13,796 nt of DNA from Chthoniobacterales bacterium. GTDB taxonomy: Bacteria > Verrucomicrobiota > Verrucomicrobiia > Chthoniobacterales > UBA10450. A program made the translations under genes and the position numbers. Below the pieces are notes generated by a model, which worked only from the letters and a program-made list of their open reading frames with translations, had not been told where the DNA came from and did no database searches. The DNA lies in assembly GCA_013695925.1 (NCBI GenBank), contig JACCZO010000264.1, positions 1 through 13,796 on the forward strand, written 5' to 3'. Positions 6,887-13,735 of this stretch are shown here, one piece after another (position 1 is the first letter of the stretch; each line of letters opens with the position of its first letter).

Positions 6887-7444
6887 ATGGCCGCCGCAAA
6901 CGATCTCCGCAAAGGAATGGCAATAAAATACAACGGCAACACCGCCATTGTGCTCGATGTCCATCATCGCACGCCAGGAAACCTGCGGGCCTTTGTCCAG
7001 GCGATCATTCGTTACATCAACACCGGCAAGAGCGCCGATGTCCGCTTCGGCTCGACCGACAAGGTGGAACTGGTCGATATCTCGCGCACCACGCTCGAAT
7101 TCAGTTACAAAGACAATACCGGGTTCCATTTTATGGACCCGAACACCTACGAAACGATCACCCTGAACGAGCAGTTGCTGACCGACGCCAAGGATTATCT
7201 GGTCGAAAATCTGCCGGTCGAAGTCCTCTTTACGGAAGGCCGGCCGGTGCAGGTGGAATTGCCTTCCTCGGTTCAGCTGAAGGTGATCGAAGCGCCCGAG
7301 GGCCTGCGCGGGGACACGGCGAGCAACGTGACCAAGCCGGCCGTGCTCGAGACCGGAAAGACGGTCAACGTGCCGCTCTTTATCAACGAAGGCGAAAAGA
7401 TCAAGATCGATACCCGCACGGGCGCCTACATGGGGCGCGCCTAA
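6887..7444 (+). CDS. efp: Translation elongation factor P, Asn at the tip-loop position
   Basis: This 185-residue EF-P rescues ribosomes stalled at consecutive prolines. All three beta-barrel domains are present. Domain I has LRKGMAIKYNG and the tip loop RTPGNLRAF; domain II has YKDNTGFHFMDPNTYE; the C-terminal domain has GLRGDTASNVTKPAVLETG and the signature NEGEKIKIDTRTGAYMGR. Aligned with E. coli EF-P (PGKGQAF), the modified Lys34 is replaced by Asn32; an Arg lies two residues further on. Standard lysylation, hydroxylation or rhamnosylation at that site is therefore not expected. The ATG at 6887 gives the normal family N-terminus, although the leader carries a heptamer repeat and no ribosome binding site. 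The TAA stop lies within a CGTTAGGC-type octamer, 3 bases before the next gene, so the two are probably co-transcribed. Confidence 0.96.
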   Translation: MAAANDLRKGMAIKYNGNTAIVLDVHHRTPGNLRAFVQAIIRYINTGKSADVRFGSTDKVELVDISRTTLEFSYKDNTGFHFMDPNTYETITLNEQLLTDAKDYLVENLPVEVLFTEGRPVQVELPSSVQLKVIEAPEGLRGDTASNVTKPAVLETGKTVNVPLFINEGEKIKIDTRTGAYMGRA

Positions 7445-7447
7445 CGA

Positions 7448-8260
7448 ATGGCCTCACGGCGCGTTCCCCGGCATACCAGCCGTCGCCGGCCGGTCCGCGG
7501 CGGCGTCAGGGTTCCGCCCTATATCGTCCCCACGCGGCGCGGCACCCCGCCCAGCGGGCTGCTGATGGTGCCGACGAAGTGGGTCAAGTTCATCGTCGCA
7601 CTCTTTCTCCTCCCGATCTGCGCCCTGCTCAGCCAGACACTCTTTACCTCCTTCGCCCGGGCGACGGTCGCGGAACGCCTCTGGGCGGGCGAGGAATTCT
7701 GGTTCTTTTCGTTAGGCGCGATCCTTTGGCTGATCGCTTTTTTTGGTTTGCCGCGCCCGCTCCTGATCTACGTCTTCGGCCACGAACTGACCCACGCGCT
7801 TTGGGTCTGGATGATGGGCGGACGAGTCAGCCGCTTCAAGGTGGGTCGCGAGGGCGGGCATATCCTGACCGACAAGAACAATTTTCTCATCGCGCTCGCC
7901 CCTTATTTTTTCCCGCTCTACAGCATCCTGGTTCTCGCGCTTTACGGCGCCCTCAGTCTGTTTCTCAACCTCCAGCCTTACGGCCGGTTCCTCTACGCGC
8001 TGCTCGGGATCACCTGGGCCTTCCACTTCACTTTTACCTGCTGGATGATTCCAAAAAATCAGACCGATCTGAATGACAACGGGACGATTTTTTCGCTCGT
8101 CGTGATTTACCTGATAAATCTGATTTTGCTCAGCGTCCTGCTCGTGATCGCGTCGCCGGGAATCACCTTCGAAGGTTTCGGGGCCGACATCGTGCGCAAT
8201 CTCGCAAATTTTTCGCACATGATCGTCACCCTCTGCGAACGCTTCAGCCGCGGGGCGTAG
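7448..8260 (+). CDS. M50-like membrane zinc metallopeptidase, unassigned
   Basis: This 270-residue polytopic protein carries HELTH at residues 112-116 (GHELTHALWVWMMGG), the HExxH zinc site. The N-terminal 40 residues are Arg- and Pro-rich and cytoplasmic-looking. Membrane segments lie at about 46-66, 84-101, 146-170, 181-200 and 213-236. The motif precedes GRVSRFKVGREGGHIL, a layout seen in M50 (site-2-protease-like) enzymes. The usual third-ligand LDG motif is not obvious; the Asp in NQTDLNDNG (about 204-212) is a candidate. The ATG follows the efp TAA by only 3 bases, so co-transcription and translational coupling are likely. The stop is a double one, TAG TGA. Substrate unknown; it could be an intramembrane protease or a non-peptidase relative. 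Confidence 0.8.
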   Translation: MASRRVPRHTSRRRPVRGGVRVPPYIVPTRRGTPPSGLLMVPTKWVKFIVALFLLPICALLSQTLFTSFARATVAERLWAGEEFWFFSLGAILWLIAFFGLPRPLLIYVFGHELTHALWVWMMGGRVSRFKVGREGGHILTDKNNFLIALAPYFFPLYSILVLALYGALSLFLNLQPYGRFLYALLGITWAFHFTFTCWMIPKNQTDLNDNGTIFSLVVIYLINLILLSVLLVIASPGITFEGFGADIVRNLANFSHMIVTLCERFSRGA

Positions 8261-8282
8261 TGAGCGTTAGGCGGGCCGGCCC

Positions 8283-8307
8283 TGTAGACGTTTCGCTGTG
8301 CGAAACG
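8283..8307. repeat. Hairpin repeat (TGTAGACG family) between convergent genes
   Basis: CGTTTCGC (8289-8296), loop TGT, GCGAAACG (8300-8307) forms a perfect 8-bp hairpin preceded by TGTAGA. The first 15 bases match 14 of 15 bases of the minus strand at the argS 3' end (11317-11303). It lies 23 bases after the M50-like gene, in the 125-base gap before treY, also read toward it. The gap additionally holds a CGTTAGGC octamer (8265) and the palindrome GGGCCGGCCC (8273-8282). A terminator role for either gene is plausible, although no T-run follows. Confidence 0.6.
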
Positions 8308-8385
8308 CCGGGGGGAGCGTGAATTGGAAGCCAGCTGGCCTCACCCCGGATCACCTTTGCAAGTTTCGACGCCGAACATCCTGCG

Positions 8386-11235
8386 CTACCTGGCTGCCGT
8401 CAGCGTAGCGAACGGCAATCGCGCAAACGCCTCGCTCAAGCGCAGCGACGAGCCAGGCCCGCCTGCCGTTGCCCCGGTAAATAAATCGCGCCCGCCGGCA
8501 AAGCCCGCCGGCAACTGCACTGCGGTATCGCGCCACTTCTCTCCGATCGGTGGAAATCCGACGCGCAAAATGAAACGCGGCGCCAGGACGACAATGGATT
8601 GGCCATTGCCCTCGCGCGCGAAAGCGATGCAGCAATCGGCGAATTCACCGGTCAGGTTGAGCGGCACATAACTTCCACCGCGAAAAAGTTCCGGATGGTC
8701 GCGCCGGAAGGTCAACAGGCGGTGAGTGAGGAACAACTTGATCCGTCCGTCGCGCCAACTGCCTAACAAATCCTCCGGCGTCGCGCCGGCCAAACCCTCG
8801 AGCATGTCCCGGCGCCGATGGTAATCGACTGGCCGGCGGTTATCCGGATCGACCAGACTGAAATCCCAGACTTCATTTCCCTGGTAAACATCCGGCACGC
8901 CCGGCGAGGTGAGCTTCAGCAGCACTTGCGAGAGCGAATTGATCGCCCCGGCGCTGGCGACCTCATCCGCGACCGGCAGGAAACTTTCCAGGAAACGATT
9001 GCGCGGCGAGGAGTCGAGAATTTTCGCGATGAAGGTCGCGACCGCGGCGTCGCATTGTTCGTTAGGCTGGACCCAGCTCGTGTTCAGCTTCGCTTCCTTC
9101 ATCGCCTTCGCCATGTATTCCTGGATGCGCGCCCGGTAATCGGCCCGCGCCTCGTCGCTCAGCTCGCGGAAAGGCTGGAGCGGCCAGCTCCCGAGCAACG
9201 TCTGGTAAAGCAGATATTCCTCGTTCCCGTCCGGTGCCTCGCTCTCCTCGAACTTTCCCTTCCAGCGCCGGTTCTGACCCCGCCATCGGCCTAACGACCG
9301 CCGCCATTGTTCCGGCATTTCCGAGATCACCGCCAGCCGTGCCCGCACGTCCTCGCTTCGTTTCGTGTCGTGCGTCGAAGTGGAAAGCATGGTGGCCGGC
9401 CAATGCTCCTGCCGCTCGTGATTCCGCCGGTGAAAGCCTTCCAGGCTCAACCCGAACCGCTGCGGTTCGCCGCCGACTTCATTCAGTGCCGCCAGCCGGT
9501 TGTAGATGTAAAAGGCCGTGTCCTCCAGCCCTTTGGCCATGATCGGTCCGGTCGTTTGCTGGAATTTCAGGACGAAATGGATGTGCTCTTCGCGCGCTGC
9601 TTCGTCGAGATTTTCCGGGAAACGGAAGAGCAGGATGTCGCGCAGGAAATTAAAGACCGATTCTTCGAGCGCCGGATTGCGCCGTTTCGCCGCTGCGACC
9701 GCGCGCTCGATAACCGCACGATCTGCTTCGCTCACCGCTCGATTCGGCGCGAGATAAGTTCGATAAACCGGAAAACAGGCGATCGTCTCGCGCACCGCGA
9801 GAGTCAGGGCATCGAGGGTGTAATCTCGGTACCAACGATTTTTTTCCGAGATCCGGTCAAACATCGAGCCGAGGACATTGACGTCGTTGGCGAGCGAGAG
9901 CCGCATCACGAGGCGCTTCTTGGCATAAACGAGATGCCCGAAATGCAGGGTGTGTCCGATGAATTTGTGGAACGCGCTCGTCATCGCACGCTCCGCCGCA
10001 GTGTCGACCAGCACGCCGATGGCGTCGTTCATGAAATCGTAGCCGGTCGTGCCGTGGACCGCCCAATCGCTCCGCAACTGCTCGTCGCCGCTCAGGATTT
10101 TCTCGACCACGAGATAAATGGCGCGCTTTCCCTCCGCGAAGGGAATCCGGAGCGCTTCCGCGGCGCGCCGTTGCAGCTTCTCGAAGTATTCGTCAGGCAA
10201 ATAGAGGCCGTCGGGGTGATCGATTCGCAACCCGGTCACCGCGCCGTCGCCGACCAGCTCGAGGAGCAGTTGATGCGCGGCATCGAAAACCTCCGGCAGT
10301 TCCATCCGGATGGCAGCCAGGTCGTTAATGTCGAAGAAACGCCGGTAATTGATTTCCTCCGCCGCCACCCGCCAAAAGGCGAGGCGGTAGGCCTGGTCGG
10401 TGAGGAGAGCGTCGAGCGCGTCAAAGCTGCGCGGATCGCCCGGGGTGCCGTTGATGATCGTTAGGGCTTTCTCCACCGCCTCCTGCACCGGCGGTGCTTC
10501 GTGGCAGCGCCGCTCCAGCCGTCGCTTGATAATTTCCTTTTCCCGCGACCGCTCCGCGATCCGTTCGGGATCGTGCTCCGTCCGGCGGGGCAGATATTCC
10601 ATCGCGGTCAAGATGCTCTGCACCTCCGCATAGAAATCCTCCTCTTTGTGATCGTCCAACTGCCCGAGCGCGATCTCGAGAATGTGCCGGTACGTTCCCG
10701 GCGCGATCGGAAATTCATGATCGAAGTAGCGCAGAAAGAACTGGCCGCTGTCATAGTGGACTTTCAGTTCGCCCCGCTCCAGGACACGCCCGTATTGGTC
10801 GCCCAGAATCGGGATCAGCACCTTATCGCGCAGGTCCGATTTGAGCGGCTGCCAGTCGATATCGAAATAGGGCGCGAACTCCGAGCTCGGTCCGTTCTCC
10901 AGGACGTCGGCCCACCAGAGATTGGTCGGTTCGCCGATGCCCATGTGGTTAGGCACGAAATCGAGCACCTGGCCCATGCCGCGGCCCCGCAATTCAGCGA
11001 CCCAGGCGTCGTATTCCGCGCGCGAACCGATGGCGTCATTCAGCCGGTTGTGATCGGTGATGTCGTAGCCGTGCAGGCTCTCCGCGCGCGCCTGAAAATA
11101 GGGCGACGCATAACAATCGGTGATGCCGAGCGCGTGCAGATAAGGAACGATTTCACGGGCCTGCGCGAAGGTGAACTGCCGGTTGAACTGGAGCCGGTAA
11201 GTCGAGCTGGGAATACGAGGGTGCGGCGCGCTCAC
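8386..11235 (-). CDS. treY: Malto-oligosyltrehalose synthase
   Basis: This 949-residue GH13 enzyme converts the reducing end of maltodextrins to a trehalosyl unit, which TreZ then releases as trehalose. It opens with STYRLQFNRQFTFAQA, the family-typical start, then LGITDCYASPYFQA and HGYDITDHNRLN. The catalytic barrel has VLDFVPNHMG, GLRIDHPDGLYLP with nucleophile Asp339, and LVVEKILSGDEQL with probable acid Glu378. Further conserved blocks are MAKGLEDTAFYIYNRL, LSTSTHDTKRSEDVRAR and LLKLTSPGVPDVYQGNE. The length fits longer TreY proteins. The start is GTG at 11235 with no clear ribosome binding site. The 77-base gap upstream faces the argS stop on the same strand. TreZ, TreX and glycogen genes are not in the window. 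Confidence 0.96.
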   Translation of the reverse strand: MSAPHPRIPSSTYRLQFNRQFTFAQAREIVPYLHALGITDCYASPYFQARAESLHGYDITDHNRLNDAIGSRAEYDAWVAELRGRGMGQVLDFVPNHMGIGEPTNLWWADVLENGPSSEFAPYFDIDWQPLKSDLRDKVLIPILGDQYGRVLERGELKVHYDSGQFFLRYFDHEFPIAPGTYRHILEIALGQLDDHKEEDFYAEVQSILTAMEYLPRRTEHDPERIAERSREKEIIKRRLERRCHEAPPVQEAVEKALTIINGTPGDPRSFDALDALLTDQAYRLAFWRVAAEEINYRRFFDINDLAAIRMELPEVFDAAHQLLLELVGDGAVTGLRIDHPDGLYLPDEYFEKLQRRAAEALRIPFAEGKRAIYLVVEKILSGDEQLRSDWAVHGTTGYDFMNDAIGVLVDTAAERAMTSAFHKFIGHTLHFGHLVYAKKRLVMRLSLANDVNVLGSMFDRISEKNRWYRDYTLDALTLAVRETIACFPVYRTYLAPNRAVSEADRAVIERAVAAAKRRNPALEESVFNFLRDILLFRFPENLDEAAREEHIHFVLKFQQTTGPIMAKGLEDTAFYIYNRLAALNEVGGEPQRFGLSLEGFHRRNHERQEHWPATMLSTSTHDTKRSEDVRARLAVISEMPEQWRRSLGRWRGQNRRWKGKFEESEAPDGNEEYLLYQTLLGSWPLQPFRELSDEARADYRARIQEYMAKAMKEAKLNTSWVQPNEQCDAAVATFIAKILDSSPRNRFLESFLPVADEVASAGAINSLSQVLLKLTSPGVPDVYQGNEVWDFSLVDPDNRRPVDYHRRRDMLEGLAGATPEDLLGSWRDGRIKLFLTHRLLTFRRDHPELFRGGSYVPLNLTGEFADCCIAFAREGNGQSIVVLAPRFILRVGFPPIGEKWRDTAVQLPAGFAGGRDLFTGATAGGPGSSLRLSEAFARLPFATLTAAR

Positions 11236-11289
11236 GGAACGGGGAACTTAGAGGAGATCGCGGGTTTGAACAGGAATCGCGCGCGAGAT

Positions 11290-11317
11290 CGCTCTGTCGC
11301 GGAGCGAAGCGTCTACA
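11290..11317. repeat. TGTAGACG-family repeat supplying the argS stop
   Basis: On the minus strand TGTAGACGCTTCGCT (11317-11303) matches 14 of 15 bases of the repeat at 8283-8297, and its TAG is the argS stop codon. CGCTC (11290-11294) and GAGCG (11302-11306) can form a short stem. It is less symmetric than the other copy and may be decayed. Confidence 0.5.
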
Positions 11318-13019
11318 TTTTTTCCGGAACGTCGATCCCGAGAAGATCCAGTCCCTGCTGCAGGGTGCGGGCGGCCAATTCACAGAGCGCCAGGCGTGTC
11401 GCCCGCGCCGGCTCGTCGGCCTTGAGCACGGGACAAGCCTCGTAGAAAGCGTGGAAGGCATTGGCCAGCTCGAAGAGGTAATTCGCGAGCAGGTTCGGCC
11501 GGAAATCGTTCAACACCTGCGGGACGATTTCAGCAAACTGTGTGAGGCGTTTGGCCAGGTTGAATTCTGCCGGCTCGGTCAGCACCAATTCGGCAGGCAA
11601 AACAAACTCTTCGCCTGCCTTGCGAAAGATGGAGCGGATCCGGACATAGGCATTTTGCAGGTAGGGCGCCGTGTTTCCCTGGAGGGAGAGCATCCGGTCC
11701 CAGGAGAAAATGTAATCGGTCATTCGATACTGCGAGAGATCAGCGTATTTGACCGCTCCGATTCCGATCGTTTGGGCGATCGCGTTTTTCTCCTCTTCGG
11801 CGAGGTCCGGATTTTTCTGCTCCACGATTTTCCGCGCGCGCACGACCGCTTCGTCGAGCACGTCGCGCAGGGCAACGTTCTCGCCGGAACGCGTTTTCAT
11901 GAGCTTGCGGTCTTCGCCGAGGATGCTGCCATGAGTGATGTGCCGAAAATCAGCGGTGTAGCCCTCGCGCCGCGCGATTTCAAAAATCTGCCGGAAGTGG
12001 AGCTGTTGCGGGGCGCCGGTCTCGATCCAGACGGTATCGGCCCCGAGGTCGCGGATGCGGTAATCGATCGTCGCGACATCGGTCGTGGCGTAATTGAAAC
12101 CGCCGTCGCTCTTTCGCACAATACATGGCCGCTCGGCCAGCTCTGGAATGTCGCGGAAGAAAACGCAAACCGCGCCTTCGCTCATTTCGGCGACGCCCGA
12201 CTGGAGCAGGCGGTCGACGACCGCCGGGAGCCGATCGTTGTAGAAGCTTTCGCCGCGCTGGATGTCGTAATGGATGTCGAGAATATCGTAGGCGGCCTCG
12301 AATTCGCGTGTCGAGAGGGCGACGCACTCGTTCCAGATGCTCAGGTTTTCCTCGTCGCCGGCCTGGAGCTTCACGAGTTCGTTGCGGCAGGCGTCGAGCA
12401 CCGCCGGATCACTTTTGCCGAGTTCGTTCGCGGTCTTGTAAATCCGCACCAGCTCCGCGATCGGATCGCGCGCCAACGCCGCGCGATCGAGCAGATTTTT
12501 CCAGCCGTAAATCACCATCCCGAACTGCGTCCCCCAGTCGCCGATGTGATTGTCGCGAATCACGTCGTGGCCGAGAAAGGTCGCGATCCGTGCGAGCGCG
12601 TCGCCCAGAACCAGGCTGCGGATGTGGCCGACGTGCATCGGCTTGGCCACGTTCGGCGACCCGAAATCGATCACGATCCGGTGGCGCTTTTCGGCCCGCG
12701 CCACGCCTAACCGATCGTCGCGCAACAGTTGCCCCGCCTGCTCGGCGAGGGCGTCGGGCTTGAGGGCGAAATTGATAAAGCCGGGGCCAGCGATGGTCGG
12801 CGGCTCGGCCAAGTCGTCCACCGAGAGGTGATCGATGATTTTTTGCGCAAGCTGCCGCGGATTCTCGCCGCGCTGCTTGGCCAGAATGAGAGCGGCATTG
12901 GTCTGGTAATCGCCGAAGCGCGCGTCGGTCGCGGGCGTCACTTCTCCAGCCGGCGGCAAACCAGCGGCGCCGAGGGCGCGCGCGAGTTCGTTCCTGAGCA
13001 GCGACTGAAATGTTTCCAT
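11313..13019 (-). CDS. argS: Arginyl-tRNA synthetase
   Basis: This 568-residue class I aminoacyl-tRNA synthetase charges tRNA-Arg in the cytoplasm. The N-terminal additional domain has FGDYQTNAALILAKQ and GPGFINFAL. The HIGH signature appears as FGSPNVAKPMHVGHIRS with HVGH at 129-132, followed by NHIGDWGTQFGM. Later come KSDGGFNYATTD, WIETGAPQQLHFRQIF and the KMSK-region equivalent GEDRKLMKTRSGE. The C-terminal anticodon-binding domain has DYIFSWDRMLSLQGNTAPYLQ and the usual ending GIDVPEKM. The length is standard. The ATG at 13019 gives the normal start but has no Shine-Dalgarno sequence; a GGTTAGGC octamer lies 14 bases upstream. It is flanked by treY and the PTS gene on the same strand. 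Confidence 0.97.
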   Translation of the reverse strand: METFQSLLRNELARALGAAGLPPAGEVTPATDARFGDYQTNAALILAKQRGENPRQLAQKIIDHLSVDDLAEPPTIAGPGFINFALKPDALAEQAGQLLRDDRLGVARAEKRHRIVIDFGSPNVAKPMHVGHIRSLVLGDALARIATFLGHDVIRDNHIGDWGTQFGMVIYGWKNLLDRAALARDPIAELVRIYKTANELGKSDPAVLDACRNELVKLQAGDEENLSIWNECVALSTREFEAAYDILDIHYDIQRGESFYNDRLPAVVDRLLQSGVAEMSEGAVCVFFRDIPELAERPCIVRKSDGGFNYATTDVATIDYRIRDLGADTVWIETGAPQQLHFRQIFEIARREGYTADFRHITHGSILGEDRKLMKTRSGENVALRDVLDEAVVRARKIVEQKNPDLAEEEKNAIAQTIGIGAVKYADLSQYRMTDYIFSWDRMLSLQGNTAPYLQNAYVRIRSIFRKAGEEFVLPAELVLTEPAEFNLAKRLTQFAEIVPQVLNDFRPNLLANYLFELANAFHAFYEACPVLKADEPARATRLALCELAARTLQQGLDLLGIDVPEKM

Positions 13020-13054
13020 GAGAAGAGTCGAAGGTTAGGCAACGAACGCTCATC

Positions 13055-13178
13055 TGTCATCCCGATCCGCCGTTGGCCGGGGAGGGACCTCTCTCTTGCA
13101 AGACGCGCTCCCGCGTCCAGGAAGGCGCAGATTGCAGCTGGGAGGTCCCTCTCCGCGCTGCGCCGGATCGGGATGACA
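13055..13178. repeat. 124-bp fold-back element (MITE-like) between argS and the PTS gene
   Basis: Perfect 15-base terminal inverted repeats, TGTCATCCCGATCCG (13055-13069) and its complement (13164-13178), bracket a second pair of near-complementary segments around GAGGGACCTC and GAGGTCCCTC (about 13079-13094 and 13140-13154). A central hairpin, GACGCG, loop CTCC, CGCGTC, lies at 13102-13117. The whole can fold into one long arm. It fills most of the 181-base gap and has no coding capacity. It may be a miniature repeat mobilised in trans or an intergenic repeat family; no target duplication is obvious. It lies in the leader of argS. Confidence 0.75.
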
Positions 13179-13200
13179 AGCGAGGAGAAGGCGGTGCCCG

Positions 13201-13665
13201 CTATTTTGCCGCGCGCTCTTCGAAAACGGCGAGGATTTCCTCTTTCGTCCCGGCGGCGGCGAGCCTGTCGCGCACCGAGCGATCGTTCAAAAACTTCGCG
13301 ATTGAAGCCAGGGTGCGGAGGTGGGTTTGAAACTGGTTTTTCGGCACGATGAAGAGAACGACAAATTTGACCGGAGCGTTATCGAGGGCATCGAACTCGA
13401 TGCCCTGCGAAGAACGTCCAAACGCCGCCACGACTTCGGTTACCGCCTCGGAGGAAGCGTGCGGGATGGCGATCCCGAACCCGATCCCGGTGCTCATCGT
13501 TTCCTCACGCTGTTTGAGCGCGGCCAGAATCCCGTCCCGGCTGGCGGGGTCGATTTTTTCCTGGGCAACGAGCAAATCGATCAACTCCACGATGGCGGGC
13601 CACCTTTCCGTCGCCTGCATCTCGGGAATGATCTGCTCGGAGGATAAAAGGCTGGCCAAAGACAT
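13201..13665 (-). CDS. ptsN: PTS EIIA domain protein (EIIA-Ntr/fructose type)
   Basis: This 154-residue single-domain protein is of the PTS EIIA type 2 family. The phosphorylated histidine is His69 in GIGFGIAIPHASSEAV. Typical flanks are LLSSEQIIPEMQATERWPA at the start, LKQREETMSTG, then FDALDNAPVKFVVLFIVP and HLRTLASIAKFLND. With no EIIB, EIIC or permease domain, it fits the nitrogen-PTS EIIA (PtsN), which acts as a phosphorylation-dependent regulator in the cytoplasm rather than in transport. EIIA-Ntr and EIIA-Fru cannot be separated by sequence alone, and ptsP, npr and rpoN are not in the window. The ATG at 13665 gives the expected N-terminus. The gene shares its strand with argS but is separated by the fold-back element. 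Confidence 0.85.
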   Translation of the reverse strand: MSLASLLSSEQIIPEMQATERWPAIVELIDLLVAQEKIDPASRDGILAALKQREETMSTGIGFGIAIPHASSEAVTEVVAAFGRSSQGIEFDALDNAPVKFVVLFIVPKNQFQTHLRTLASIAKFLNDRSVRDRLAAAGTKEEILAVFEERAAK

Positions 13666-13667
13666 GC

Positions 13668-13719
13668 GGAGTGCTCCGAGTGGAGCGGAAGCTTAGCGTC
13701 CGCGGTTCGGATGACAAGC
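13668..13719. repeat. Short inverted repeats upstream of the PTS gene
   Basis: CGGAG and CTCCG (13668-13679) form a small palindrome just before the start codon. GCGGA (13685-13689) pairs with TCCGC (13699-13703) around AGCTTAGCG. The right end, GGATGACAAGC (13709-13719), repeats exactly the 11 bases at 13171-13181 at the edge of the fold-back element, suggesting a related, decayed copy. Confidence 0.4.
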
Positions 13720-13735
13720 CGGGAAATACATGGTC

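Larger units (their letters stand above)
1504..13040. repeat. Dispersed octamer CGTTAGGC, 11 exact copies and 7 edge variants
   Basis: Exact copies, either strand, start at 1504, 3052, 3829, 4627, 5213, 6460, 7439, 7710, 8265, 9060 and 9289. CGTTAGGG is at 2026, 4699 and 10459; GGTTAGGC at 10947, 12705 and 13033; TGTTAGGC at 8761. All share GTTAGG. Copies occur inside most genes and in several gaps, with 11 in one orientation and 7 in the other. By a base-composition estimate at about 62% G+C, roughly half a copy of the exact octamer would be expected. Confidence 0.8.

Noticed and set aside
2981..8263. TGA recoding suggested by the lack of TGA stops
   Set aside because: No gene here has an in-frame TGA, and 11 stops is a small sample; only a bias can be stated.
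9307..10464. Long plus-strand open frame (385 codons) opposite treY
   Set aside because: It lies wholly antisense to a well-supported treY. Its composition (many Arg, Asp, Val) is what the complement of a high-G+C gene gives, and no motif is recognisable.
10501..11445. Plus-strand open frame (314 codons) spanning the treY start and the argS end
   Set aside because: Almost all of it mirrors treY and argS coding sequence, and the gap between them carries no start signal for it.
11451..12710. Plus-strand open frame (419 codons) opposite argS
   Set aside because: It is antisense to conserved argS motifs throughout and has no domain of its own. It is a by-product of codon bias on the other strand.
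13055..13178. Rho-independent terminator or CRISPR-like repeat
   Set aside because: No T-run follows the stem on either strand, and there is no array of equal repeats with unique spacers; a fold-back repeat fits better.
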